DNA from: Ischnura elegans | Taxonomy: Eukaryota; Arthropoda; Insecta; Odonata; Coenagrionidae | Length of the DNA: 64,000 nucleotides | Assembly: GCF_921293095.1 (NCBI RefSeq) | Contig: NC_060258.1 | Span: 186,001 to 250,000 of the forward strand | Direction of reading: 5' to 3' | Shown: piece after piece, positions 13,930 to 23,809 of the stretch | How positions within the stretch are numbered: the stretch's first letter is position 1 | How the letters are laid out: the number at the start of each line of letters is the position of its first letter | The notes under the pieces: generated by a model | What the model saw: only the letters and a program-made list of their open reading frames with translations | Told to the model about the DNA's origin: nothing | Database searches by the model: none | Program-made: the position numbers and the translations under genes

Positions 13930-14599
13930 GGCCGTCTGGGCGCGAGCCCCGTTTGCGCGAAGCCATCTTGGCGCGGGACGTCTTATAGCTAGGTTCTTCT
14001 TAAAGTCAGCAATGAATCACTGCAACCACCTGCTGTCAGTGAACTGCGTAGGCCGGCCCATGGATCCAAACACCCTCCCCTCCCCACAAGAAAGAAATTC
14101 TTTTATCTCTCACAAATGCATATTTATTTTCCTAGCCAACAGACCACTTTTTTATCTTATTTCATCCCAGTGGAATTCTCCTGTTCCGGACCGGCAGCTC
14201 TGCACCGCCGCTTGGGCCACTACGATGAACGCTCGATTTTGCCGAGCTACGCCAACGTCAATTTACTTGTCGCATGACCACGGCTAGTTACATTTGTTAA
14301 CAATTTTCCCGTAGTGTCTCCAGAAACTCGCCCAAACTACGTCCTTGGTTTCAGCTCGGGCAGAGCTCGAGTGATATGTCTTCTACTGTAATTCTTGTTG
14401 GCCTTTTCTTTCTTTACTCCTTTTTTCTCCCCGTGCTCCATCAGGTAGGACCACGATGGCGTCAACGAGTCCGAGGAAGTGGGACGATTTGTGCTTAATT
14501 TCTTTCCATTTACAGCTCTGTTTGGCTATATTCGGCTTCCAGGATTATTGAACAGTAGACGAGTAACCCTAAATTTGGATCTTTCTCCTTCAGTAGGAT

Positions 14600-16200
14600 T
14601 TTTAACTATTAAAACTGCTCATTTTCCTTGGTAAATACTTCTCGATATTAAGGGACTGCTCGTTAGTAGACGGAATCTGCATTCTTTATTAAATTCCAAA
14701 AATTTGTCCTCCAAACTGTGGCCCATTGTTGGATTTAACAACTTCAGGAATTCCAAACCTGGAGGAATTTGCTTTGATTTTTTCAATGAATGTTGCTGCG
14801 GTAGTGCTTAACAGCCTCATCACCTCAGGCTATCTCCAAATTAATCCTCCATGGCTAAAGTTTTTATTGCGGACGGATACAATACCTATTCCTACCTTCA
14901 TCCATGGCCTTTCCGAGATAGAAAATGATATCGGGGATTAAACACGCAGTGGACGCCTCTCTAGACATTCTTTTCATTTTTCTACTGAATTGTGTATGAC
15001 TACCGATATTCCCGGCCATCAAAATGAATCTCACGCTCTTTCACTACAGTTTCCCACTCATATATGCCCCATAGATAATCTGTCAAGAATCTACTTCTTT
15101 AAATCCTCCAGAAAAGAGCTCTGTGTCCATGCATAAGTTATTATTCTCCCTCAAGGAGATATCCTATGTCTTCATATTACTTCCGCAATGGCAGCTTAAG
15201 GTTTTCTATGTGCACAGGCCAGCCATAACGAACGTATCACCTTATTTATTTTAAAGTCGCTTTCATCTGGCTTTTCTTTGAATTCTTCCAGCCTTTTTTC
15301 TGACATTGAGAGAGCTTTTTATCAGTTTTTTTTACCATTGCTTCATCTTTTTGTGCCATAATTATGTTCTCAACTCGTGTTCCAGGTCCGCGGTGCTCTG
15401 AAAAAACATCTGGGGTGAAAAAAATTTTTCCAGGAACGTACTAAATGGTGTACTGGTAACCTAGATGTCTCATGCGAAATATTGGCAACCTCGTGGATAA
15501 ATCACTAAAAGTTTTCGTACTCTACAAGGGCACTAATTATTTATGGTCCGTCCTTAAAATGAAATGACATCCTTGGTTCTATGGGGGAATTTCTCACTCG
15601 CCGAAGTCAAAGGTAAATCTTCTTTTTATTCTATTTCCGCGTACCCCTGTTCCAATTCCGTGAGAGATCAGGACGTAAAGTTGACGACTTTCCAGTTCCC
15701 GTTGTTTTTCTTCTGCTCAAATACGGCCCTCAAACCATAAACTTAAACATGTTCTGAGAAACTAAATTTTCTATTTGGGTCAAAAATCACCCAGGTTTGG
15801 TGCTTTGGTGAGCCTCTTCTTTATTTCAGCAAACGATTTTTCGTGAACTTTAGCTCAAGCAAGTTCTCATTCGGAAGATGATAATTATCGTAATAATCGA
15901 GTCATGTGAGTGAGGTGATCCAAAAAATTTAAGTGGTAATGAACCGTACCCAGGAATCGCCGCACCGCTTCTTTTGTCTTTGGCCTTTCTGTCTCGCGGA
16001 TGGCTTCTATGTTCTCCGGGTGAGGAAGTATTCCTTCTTCTGCCGGGATTATTTTCCCTAAAAATCGACATTAGCTTGCTCTCCATTGGCATTTATTCTA
16101 ATTTAGTGCGATTCATGCTTCTTGAAGCCTCCTTACACGGCTTTGAGACGTTCTTCGTGCTGCTCCCTCGTTTCACCAAAACAATGACATCATCGTGCGA
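14600..16200 (-). pseudogene. Ty3/gypsy pol relic (RT, RNase H, integrase)
   Basis: On the minus strand, SHDDVIVLVKRG near 16195 corresponds to the YxDD box of reverse transcriptase. GILPHPENIEAIRETERP and RRFLGTVHYHLNFLDHL (about 16010-15900) correspond to the conserved RT end (HP-KI-AI followed by FLG-Y-R-F). RNase H traces follow (EEKQRELE and FILRTDHK near 15550). An integrase piece reads FGIPEVVKSNNGPQFGG at about 14760-14700, where DNG has become NNG. Stops and shifts occur throughout and no LTRs were identified. Short plus-strand ORFs here are antisense shadows. Confidence 0.8.
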
Positions 16201-16373
16201 ATCCACATTTATTGACAACAACTATAACTGGATGTCGAGGTTCGCAGTGTCTCAATGGGAAGAAGAGATACCTACGTCGGGCTCTGGAGTGGGATGAAAC
16301 TGAGGGGCCAATCTACGGCACCGGAAGGCGCTTGAGAAGGCTTAAACGCATGGATTTGAAACTACTATACCCC

Positions 16374-16500
16374 CAGGGGCCTAAGTCTGCAACTTGAAAT
16401 CTCTTTTCTCCGGAGAAACTGTTTTCTACCGTAGTTTTCTCCCGACTGAAGTCTGTAACTTGGCGGAGAAGAGATCAGTTCCTGGCCGCTACCGGAGATA
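16374..16500. repeat. TTTTCTCC-palindrome repeat, copy 1
   Basis: It carries AGTCTGCAACTT and, inverted, TTTCTCCCGACTGAAGTCTG TAAC at about 16436-16459, with GGAGAAA/TTTCTCC motifs in both orientations. The 24-base core occurs in reverse orientation, base for base, near 35894. It looks like a dispersed non-autonomous repeat, but no flanking duplication was found. Confidence 0.5.
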
Positions 16501-18660
16501 ACTCTAATTGTCGGTGACGGATAGGAAGAGCAGATAGGCATGAAAAATATTGAATCCGAAGTCGGCGGTAGCGTGAAGGACCAATAAAAATGCTTTGTTT
16601 CAAATAAAAAACGAGCGGGAAATCAAATGATTCTCACTTGTAATAAGGGCTAATCATTCATCATTAAAGTGAAACTTTCAAATAAAAGAAATTGATGCAT
16701 AGAAATTTATACTTGGTAATGGATAATCGATTTAAATCTTTCGCAAAAATATTTGTTCGTCATTACACACACAAGATTATATGATACCATTGAGAAAGGA
16801 GAGACTAATGCATAATAACAATGCATTTTTATGTTTGAGATGCATTTATTCTTGTATACAAACGGCCGTTGTATTCATTGATGATATATATTGCATATTT
16901 TTAGTACTTAGGATACTTATTTTCATTGGTATATAAGTGATAATTATAGAAAAACATAATTAGCAACGTCAACATTTAATACATTGCAAATACCTACGGG
17001 CGAGCAATTAGTAACATATGTTTGCAACTCCCAAAATGTTAGAGTTAAGGAAACACAACAACTTGTCTCGCTACATTTAAAATTTTCAAATATTGACAGC
17101 GTAGAAGTGCGGAAACATAGGGAAAATAGTGTACTAGAGGAGCTTATATATAAAAAAACAAAGCAAAATTACCCTTACTTGTACATATTTATTGCTCATA
17201 ATATCTCAAAAAGCACTAAACGCACACATTTCTCGAGCTGCCTTTTTGACCCTTAGTATATTCCTAATCATTATATTTCTAATCAACTGATTCAAAGAAG
17301 AACTTGCCTCACAATAAATATAAAAAACACCATAATGTAACACTAATAAAACATGATAAACGGTTTTCCAATCACTTTGCACACACTAAAAGTATTTGCA
17401 CTCTTTGATGTTCGAAAGGATTCTTCACACCTCACTTCCCCCTCATCACTAACGACTTAGAATCAGATCACGTTATTTCACATTAGCTTTGCGAAGACAA
17501 TGAGTTGAATAGGCTGAAACAAATTGCTAAACCAGTTATTGTCACATAAAAAAACTTCGAATTTCACCATCACTCTTACCGTGACCAAAATATAACCAAA
17601 ATAAAAAAAACACCGCAACATATTGCATGAACTGTAAACACTAGCGAAAGGTCACTATGAAATGGCAATAGGCAATAAAATCATACAGAACTTAGAATCG
17701 AACAAACGAATGAAAATTTATCTTCGTTCGATGTATCCCTAAATTACAACTAGTTCAAATATGAAACATATTCTATAAGCAATAGTGAGATACCTTTGAT
17801 CGAAATGTATACGGTTGATTAAACTAGCATGGAAGAAATAAAAAAATTTGTCGAAGATATTACATCCACAACTTACTACACTTATCGCTTCATTATTAAC
17901 TCCATCGTCTATATGCAATCAATTCACGTGGGGGTACAATAAAGGCAAAAATTGTGTTCACTTACATTAGAGTTACAATGAAAAATCACAGCACGTAGTT
18001 CCCTTGCAATAGAAGGGATAACACTACCAAATACTATGTTTGATTTATAAATCAATGGATGTTAGAAAGGTTCTCACAGAATTTTACCATTCAGCGCTGA
18101 ATTATTACGCCCCTAGAGCAGTTTGAAGTTTCAACTTGAATTCCGCTCCAAAAACGTATTCTCGGGCGACGCCATGTTAACAAAGTGTGAATCTCAAAAT
18201 CTCTGCATTGCTTGCTTAAGGAGTGCATTGTCGTATTTCGTGTATAAATAAGTAGTAGATAAAAATGAGAATTTTAAATGAGTCTGAGGAAACCTTACGC
18301 ATATTGTTGTGTACCGATATGTGAATCTACCTCTCGTTAAACGCCAAAAAAGTTTTCTTCTGTGGTGCCAAACGACCCAGACCGAGGAAGGCGGTGGTAT
18401 GACGCTGTATGGAGACAGCATATTCCTTCAGAGATAGCCTATTATAGAATTTTTGAGGGCTATTTTAATGTAAGTCTTTTCTACTTCTCAAAGACATTTA
18501 GTTTCCATTACTGCTTTTGTTGTCTTCGGCCACACGTCGCAAATATTTCGTATGTACCTAAATAGTAAATATACACGCACTCAATAGGAAATTTTAATCT
18601 TTAAGTACAAATATATCATTCTGCTTCAATTTATGTTGGATATGAAGATTTACTGCATTT
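16501..18660. other. AT-rich stretch, no recognised feature
   Basis: Only short ORFs without family resemblance were seen, with no convincing splice-bounded exons or long repeats. Confidence 0.4.
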
Positions 18661-18670
18661 ACTGCATATT

Positions 18671-18919
18671 CATGGGCGTACCCAGCGAGAGGCAGGAGGG
18701 GGCAGCTGCCCACCCCCTAACCCCTCAGAAGAAAAAATCGCAAATGCCTTTAAGGAAAATAATATTCATTCAAGCAAATATTTTTAAAAACTAATGAAGA
18801 ACTGTTACAGTTTCCTTAAAATGTTGGTTTCATTCACCTTTTCCATGCTTAAATCTTATCTACAACTTGAACAACAATGGCTTCCCCCCCACCTAGTTTT
18901 GATCCTGGGTACGCCCTTG
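18671..18919. mobile_element. hAT-type MITE (249 bp) with perfect 8-bp target duplication
   Basis: The element starts with CATGGGCGTACCCAG and ends with CTGGGTACGCCCTTG, giving terminal inverted repeats of 15 bp with one mismatch. It is flanked by identical 8-bp copies of TGCATATT (18663-18670 and 18920-18927). An 8-bp duplication and short ends starting with CA are typical of hAT transposons. It has no coding capacity, so it must have been mobilised in trans. Confidence 0.85.
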
Positions 18920-19067
18920 TGCATATTTGTCCTGGTTTCCACTCTTTGTTTCTATCTGGCGCATTAAAAGTCAAACCTATGCAACGGAAAGGGTCTTTGA
19001 CGCTAACCTCCCACATAGCACAACATATTTTCTTGACATTAGCTGAAGACATTCTAAATATTTTCTA

Positions 19068-19195
19068 GATATCTAAAAGATATCTTGTAATATCTTCTAG
19101 ACATCTTCTAGATTTTTTTAGATATCTGGATGTCCGCCTTTCAGATATCTACAAGATATCTTTGAGAAGATATTTTCTAGACATCCATATTCAAA
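19068..19195. repeat. AGATATCT-rich short palindromic repeats
   Basis: Repeated AGATATCT, AAGATATCTTGTA and TCTAGACATC words occur in both orientations over about 125 bp, so the strand can fold on itself in many registers. No element ends were found. Confidence 0.6.
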
Positions 19196-19389
19196 TTGGA
19201 TCCATTGGGAAAATGCAGGGTAAATGATTCGCTAATGATCCCAGCCAACATTGGAGGATTTGTGGGGGTGAGAGGGGGCACGTGCCCCCTACCCAGTTGG
19301 TTTAAAATTAGGCAAGAATATAAACACAGTTTATCATTATGATCTTTTTATTGAATGTATTACAGAGCCTCAATCAGTGGAATAGCGAG

Positions 19390-19850
19390 AAAGTGGGTCT
19401 AGGGGGTCTGGTTTCCCCCCCAACCCCCCTAAATTTCAAATTTATTTTCTTTTATACGGCAAGAAATGTGTTTTTATATTTCGGGGGGAGGGGGTCCGGA
19501 CTCACTGGACCCCCCCGAAATATAAAAATTAAAGTCTTTTCATTTTTTCTTTCTTTTATGAGGCAAAGTGAATGTGATTTTATGTTTCGGATTTCGGGAG
19601 GGGGGTGGGAGTGGGTCGAAGGGGGTCTTAACTCCCTCCCCCCACGAAATAAAAAAATTGATGATTTTTCATTTTTTCTTTCTTTTATGAATCAAAGTAA
19701 ATTTGTTTTTATATTTCAGGGGGGTTCGGACTCCTGGACCCCCCTAAAATTTAAAAAAATAATGATTTTTTTCTTTCGTGAAGAAAAGTAAACATGTTTT
19801 AATATTTCGAGGGGGGTATGGGAGGTTCGAACTCCCTGGTCCCCACTGTG
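19390..19850. repeat. Tandem repeats with G/C runs (about four units of 75-130 bp)
   Basis: Each unit has a T-rich part (TTTTCTTTCTTTTATGA then AAAGTAAA), an ATTTCGGGGGG-type G run, a variable GTCCGGACTC core and a C run followed by AAAT. The paired G and C runs can form hairpins within each unit. The 150-codon ORF at 19339-19791 is produced by this repetition and is not considered a gene. A similar G-rich segment (GTGAGAGGGGGCACGTGCCC) lies just upstream at 19266. Confidence 0.75.
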
Positions 19851-19888
19851 CAACACAAGAATATTCTAGGAATGTAAAGTAGGATATA

Positions 19889-20870
19889 TTATTTAAAGAT
19901 GTCCACATCAAGGAATGTGACATGAGTGGAGGAGGAATATGAAGTAAAATTTACAGATGAAAATGAATTGAGGCAGGAGATGAAAGTGATTAGGGATTCC
20001 ATGCCATGTGGCCACAAAAGAAAGATATCATCTATATATCGGACCCAAAGGGTGGGTGTGAGTGGGTATTGGGAGAAAAAAGACTGTTCTAGGCGGCCAA
20101 GAAAAAGGTTTGCATAGGACGGACTGAACCGGCTCCCCATAGCGCACCCCCTAGACTGTGTGTAGTGATTGTTATTGAACGAGAATGAATTGTGTTTCAG
20201 TATTATCTCGGAGAGGTCGACGAGAAACTGTGCTCGGAATCTGTGGAGTGGAGCGCTGCTCAAGGAAGTGTTCGAGAGCGGATAGGCCTTCTGTGTGCGG
20301 TATGGAGGTGTAAAGAGATGTGACGTCGATGGTCGCCATTATGACGTCTTTGTCTCCAGGAAGGGTGGTTGAGTGAAGGCGTTGGAGGAAGTGATACGTG
20401 TCTTTAATGTATGAGGGAAGAGAGTGCACTATGGGTTGGAGGTAATGGTCAACAAAAGCGGAAATTCGTTCTGTGGGAGATTGAATGGAAGAAACTATCG
20501 GACGGCCGGGATTATTAGCTTTGTGTATTTTAGGTAGTATGTAAAAATGAGGGCTTCGGGGGTTGGAAGGTGATAGTTGTGCGATGTCTTGGGTTGTTAG
20601 TCCTTCATGTGGTCCGTTTTACTCGAGGAAAGAAAGAATCTTTTCTCGGTATTGGGGATTGGGATCAGCAGGGATGGGTTGGTACGCCGAAGCGTCGGAC
20701 AATTGCCTAAGCGCCTCGTTGTTGTAGTCAGCCGCATTCATCACGACCACCGTAGACCCTTTGTCTGACGGAGTGATGACGATGTCCGGGTTACGGATGA
20801 GGGAGTTTAATGCCAACTTTTCTGTTCGCGAAAGATTGTCCCTAGGTTTAATTGATTTAATTCTCAAAAA
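19889..20870 (-). pseudogene. Penelope-like element reverse transcriptase relic
   Basis: The minus strand encodes the RT of a Penelope-like element, 5'-truncated at about 20870. Motifs in order are NPDIVITPSDKGSTVVVM, FYILPKIHKANNPGRPIVS, an aspartate motif in MATIDVTSLYTSIPHTEG, GCAMGSRFSPSYANLFLG and the catalytic box VRYIDDIFLLW, then a region around FTSYSSSTHVTFLDVDIF. A frameshift near 20190 splits it. Penelope RTs are related to telomerase RT and normally carry a C-terminal GIY-YIG endonuclease, which is absent from this copy. It lies head-to-head with another Penelope fragment on the plus strand. Confidence 0.9.
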
Positions 20871-20879
20871 AAATAAATT

Positions 20880-21704
20880 TCACACATCTGTACACATTAA
20901 AAACACAAACAAACAGCAATATCTACACTACAATAGCTGTCATCCGACACATACAAAACGCTCCCTCCCTTTTTCTCTTTCCATCCGTGGTCACAGAATA
21001 TGAAATAATCCAGACTCCCTTGATAGATTCCTTTCAAATTTACACCATGCTCTCAGGAGAAGGGGTTACCCGGAACCCCTCCTCCGGAATAAGATCCGAA
21101 AAAAATCATATGTCCCGAAAAAACTAGGCGGGGACAATACGTCGCAGTTTCTTTCTCTCTGTACGACCTTTTTTCCGGGCGTGGACGTACTGCGTAGGAC
21201 CCTAAAAGACCTTTTCCCCATCCTCTCTTAAAAACAACCAAACCACTGCCCAAACAAAGTATCTATATTAAACCACAGCCCTCGCCCTGCAACCGTGCAA
21301 GATGCAAAACTTGTCACATCCTCATCACCGAACCCCTTCCCGATCAATTCCTTGCCTTCCCTCTCCCCTCTGTGTCGGACATTTCTTGCACAACAAAAAA
21401 CATTGTGTATATACTGTTGTGCCAGAAATGCCCCGCCTTTTATATCGGCTTATCCACCACTCCCCTTTGCATCCGAATGAACGGGCATCGCTCTTCATGC
21501 AATAGCGTTTCTTCGGTTTCTGCTTCCCTTCCAGTCGCCGTTCATGCTTCCTCCCACAAAGCTCTGTTTGACCATTGCTATAAAGTGGGAATATTAGCCT
21601 CCCTCCCCCCGTCTACCACCCCCCTAGAGCTGAAGGACTTGGAACAGGCATGCATACGGGCTTTCCGTGCGTTTTCTGGTCCAGGAATCAACCGCGCCCA
21701 TTAG
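20880..21704 (+). pseudogene. Penelope-like element C-terminal part with GIY-YIG domain (copy A)
   Basis: The first part is the RT tail (QQYLHYNSCHPTHTKRSLPF and FSLSIRGHRI, then a stop). The second part, open from 21372, is a GIY-YIG endonuclease: NIVYILLCQKCPAFYIGLST, followed by IRMNGHRSS and the end SGPGINRAH. GIY-YIG domains cut target DNA for Penelope retrotransposition. The fragment is 5'-truncated and carries at least one stop and a frameshift between the two parts. It parallels the intact copy at 26498-27385. Confidence 0.88.
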
Positions 21705-21900
21705 AAAGAACAACCAATCCCCGTCCACCGATTTTCCTCCCTCCATCTTTGCCCTCTGCCTTGCACCCTTCCTTATGCCCTTTCCTCACTTTCCCTCCTC
21801 TTCTCACTTGAGAAAGATGGGCTGCGTCCCATCGAAAAATTTGTAAAAACAACCTTTCCCCGTAAGTACCTCTCTTTTATCTTATTTTTCGTTTTTCTGT

Positions 21901-21902
<2 letters not shown>

Positions 21903-21949
<47 letters not shown>
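21903..21949. repeat. (TA)n microsatellite
   Basis: An uninterrupted TA run of about 47 bp sits at the edge of the inverted Penelope terminal repeat. The homologous repeat at 27635 also ends in a TA run. Confidence 0.95.
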
Positions 21950-21954
<5 letters not shown>

Positions 21955-22265
21955 TATTGGAAAATCCGAAATGCACGTGGCACGTAATATAAATAGTTTA
22001 AGTTAATGTCGATACACACAGAGACACAAAAAAGAAAAGAAACACTCACATTGAATAAATAAACTTGTGAAGCTATCGAAGCACTTCCGGCTTCTTCGTC
22101 AGCTGAAGAATGACTGGTGAGGAAAGGAGAGGGTTGGAATTCATTCTTCAGCTGACGAAGAAGCCGGAAGTGCTTCGATAGCTTCACAAGTTTATTTATT
22201 CAATGTGAGTGTTTCTTTTCTTTTTTGTGTCTCTGTGTGTATCGACATTAACTTAAACTATATAT
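21950..22265. repeat. Penelope terminal repeats as a 120-bp hairpin
   Basis: Positions 21993-22112 and 22142-22261 are near-perfect reverse complements separated by 29 bp. The same sequence appears again, in the plus direction, after copy B at about 27472-27632. This matches the pseudo-LTR organisation of Penelope-like elements, in which an inverted terminal repeat lies next to a direct one. Each repeat contains CTGACGA followed by a possible stem and GATA, a hammerhead-like arrangement (see findings). The LTR element at 22274 was inserted in the TA tract immediately to the right. Confidence 0.8.
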
Positions 22266-22273
22266 ATATATAT

Positions 22274-23330
22274 TGTGATAGATCACGGGTCTATACAATA
22301 ATATCGTGGAAGTTCTGCGGCGCGCGTTCGCGATAAAGGTATCTAAATACTGGGGATGGATTGACCTCAGTGCAGAGCACAGCACAAGATAGAAACGACC
22401 TCTTACAAAATGATCGGGTTTACACATTTATTTGCAAAAATTGACCGTACAAAAAAAACAAAAAAATCAGAGAAATACCCTTTCCTAGTTCTAATGAGGG
22501 ATGAATGATTTGCTTTTGTGATGAAACATAAATGAAAAATAAATGAATCAAAAGACGAAGAACACTACCCCACCAAAATTACTTAATTCTAATACAAAAA
22601 ATAATAGGATGAATGGATGAATGATGAATTTACAAATGCCAAAGAATGTACAGGCTCCTCGTCCAGTTCTGCGAAATGTCCAGCACTATCGCTTTGAATA
22701 TGCAAACCTCGTGGACGGGAGATTAGTGATACAACTTTTCTCTTTGAATGTTGAAAAAGCTTGGCAAAGGGTTGCGTGATATCGTTCCACAAATCACTAA
22801 TTTCGAGTGAACAGCACTCGGGGTCTCTTCTTGAGGAATTATGTTGGATCGAGCAGGGAGAGTGGATAATACACTATCCGGGGAGATGGGTCTGAGTATT
22901 TTACCGCGTCAATGGTGTGGTTCTCTGTCGAATCACCGTCTCGGCTGGTTGAGCCCAACAGGCTACTCTCCGCCTGCGGCTTCGAAGCACGGCGGGCGGT
23001 TCCCACGTTGAGTCGTGAACTCCGACTGACTCCTTATCTCCCGTTGACTCTCGTTCCTTGTGCGCTGGCCTTATCTCGGCTCGGAAGGTCTCTCTGCTTC
23101 CGCGCACTTCCAAACACAAATGTCCTCACGTCTCCTCGTGAACACCTGTTATATAGCGGCGTTCACGTGACATAACAAAAAAAATGACACTCGAAAAACC
23201 CTTGTACTTGATGGGGACGCCGCTCTAACAGTGCTGTGCCCGCTAAATTTAAATGAGCGATGGCTCACACCTGGATTTGGCCGCGATGAAATCATTGAAA
23301 AAAAACGACGGTGCTAGTCGTACCGTCACA
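22274..23330 (-). repeat. LTR (3' LTR of the minus-strand element)
   Basis: 1057 bp, ending TGTGATAGATCACGGG on the plus side. I counted about five differences from the other LTR (for example caataata/caatgata, gggttta/gggttca, ctgcga/ctccga, ggagagt/ggatagt and one A-run indel), so identity is above 99%. ORFs inside both LTRs are identical copies of each other and not independent genes. Confidence 0.93.
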
Positions 23331-23809
23331 TCGCCCCCCAGCACGAACGAATTTTTCCTTTTTCTTGCTGGGTGAAAGATGAATGCAAGAAAAATGAAAA
23401 ATGAGTTCGAGCTTCTGCACGAAAAAAAAATCAAGAAACAATTTACTTTTAATTTAATCCCTCGCATTTGGAGTTGTATCAAAACCTGCCGGGTAATTGG
23501 TGGGGACTTGCGGCTATCCGCACACACGATCCTTGATCGATTAAGGGGAAAAGATGGGATCACTTCTTTTACTTCTAATTCTGTCAAAAATCTATCTGAT
23601 ACCGCGGAAATCTCACTACCGGTATCCAACAAAGCTTCCCCTAGCACCCCATTAACCCAACACGCAACAACGGGACATACCCGCCTTTCATAGTACGTGC
23701 TGCCTTGCACACCGCTCTCAAAACTTTCACCTACCAATTCACACGTGGATATTATCTTACCCACTACCCTCTCTCCATCTGTCTCGGCTGGGGACTGGAG
23801 GTGAGTCAC
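23331..23809 (-). pseudogene. Truncated pol: retropepsin fragment
   Basis: Directly after gag and shifted by -1, the frame encodes a retropepsin with the catalytic motif GEALLDTGSEISAVSDRF and a flap-like region further on. The frame then loses similarity near LKVNCFLIFF and runs into the 3' LTR, so the rest of pol has been deleted. The frame overlap suggests programmed -1 frameshifting, or simply a gag-pro fusion lost by deletion. The DTG triad residue itself is intact. Confidence 0.82.

Noticed and set aside
15850..16397. Several plus and minus ORFs
   Set aside because: Frames across the decayed gypsy RT; the true minus-strand signal crosses frames and is listed as a pseudogene.
19339..19791. 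150-codon plus-strand ORF
   Set aside because: It is read through tandem G/C-run repeats; the protein repeats simply mirror the DNA units.
21773..22187. Minus-strand ORFs with Ile-Tyr repeats
   Set aside because: They are translations of the (TA)n tract and terminal repeat, not genes. The same holds for 35399-35617 and 27606-27794.
22589..23175. ORFs duplicated exactly at 25753-26339
   Set aside because: Both sets lie within the two LTR copies; identity reflects LTR identity, not conserved protein genes.
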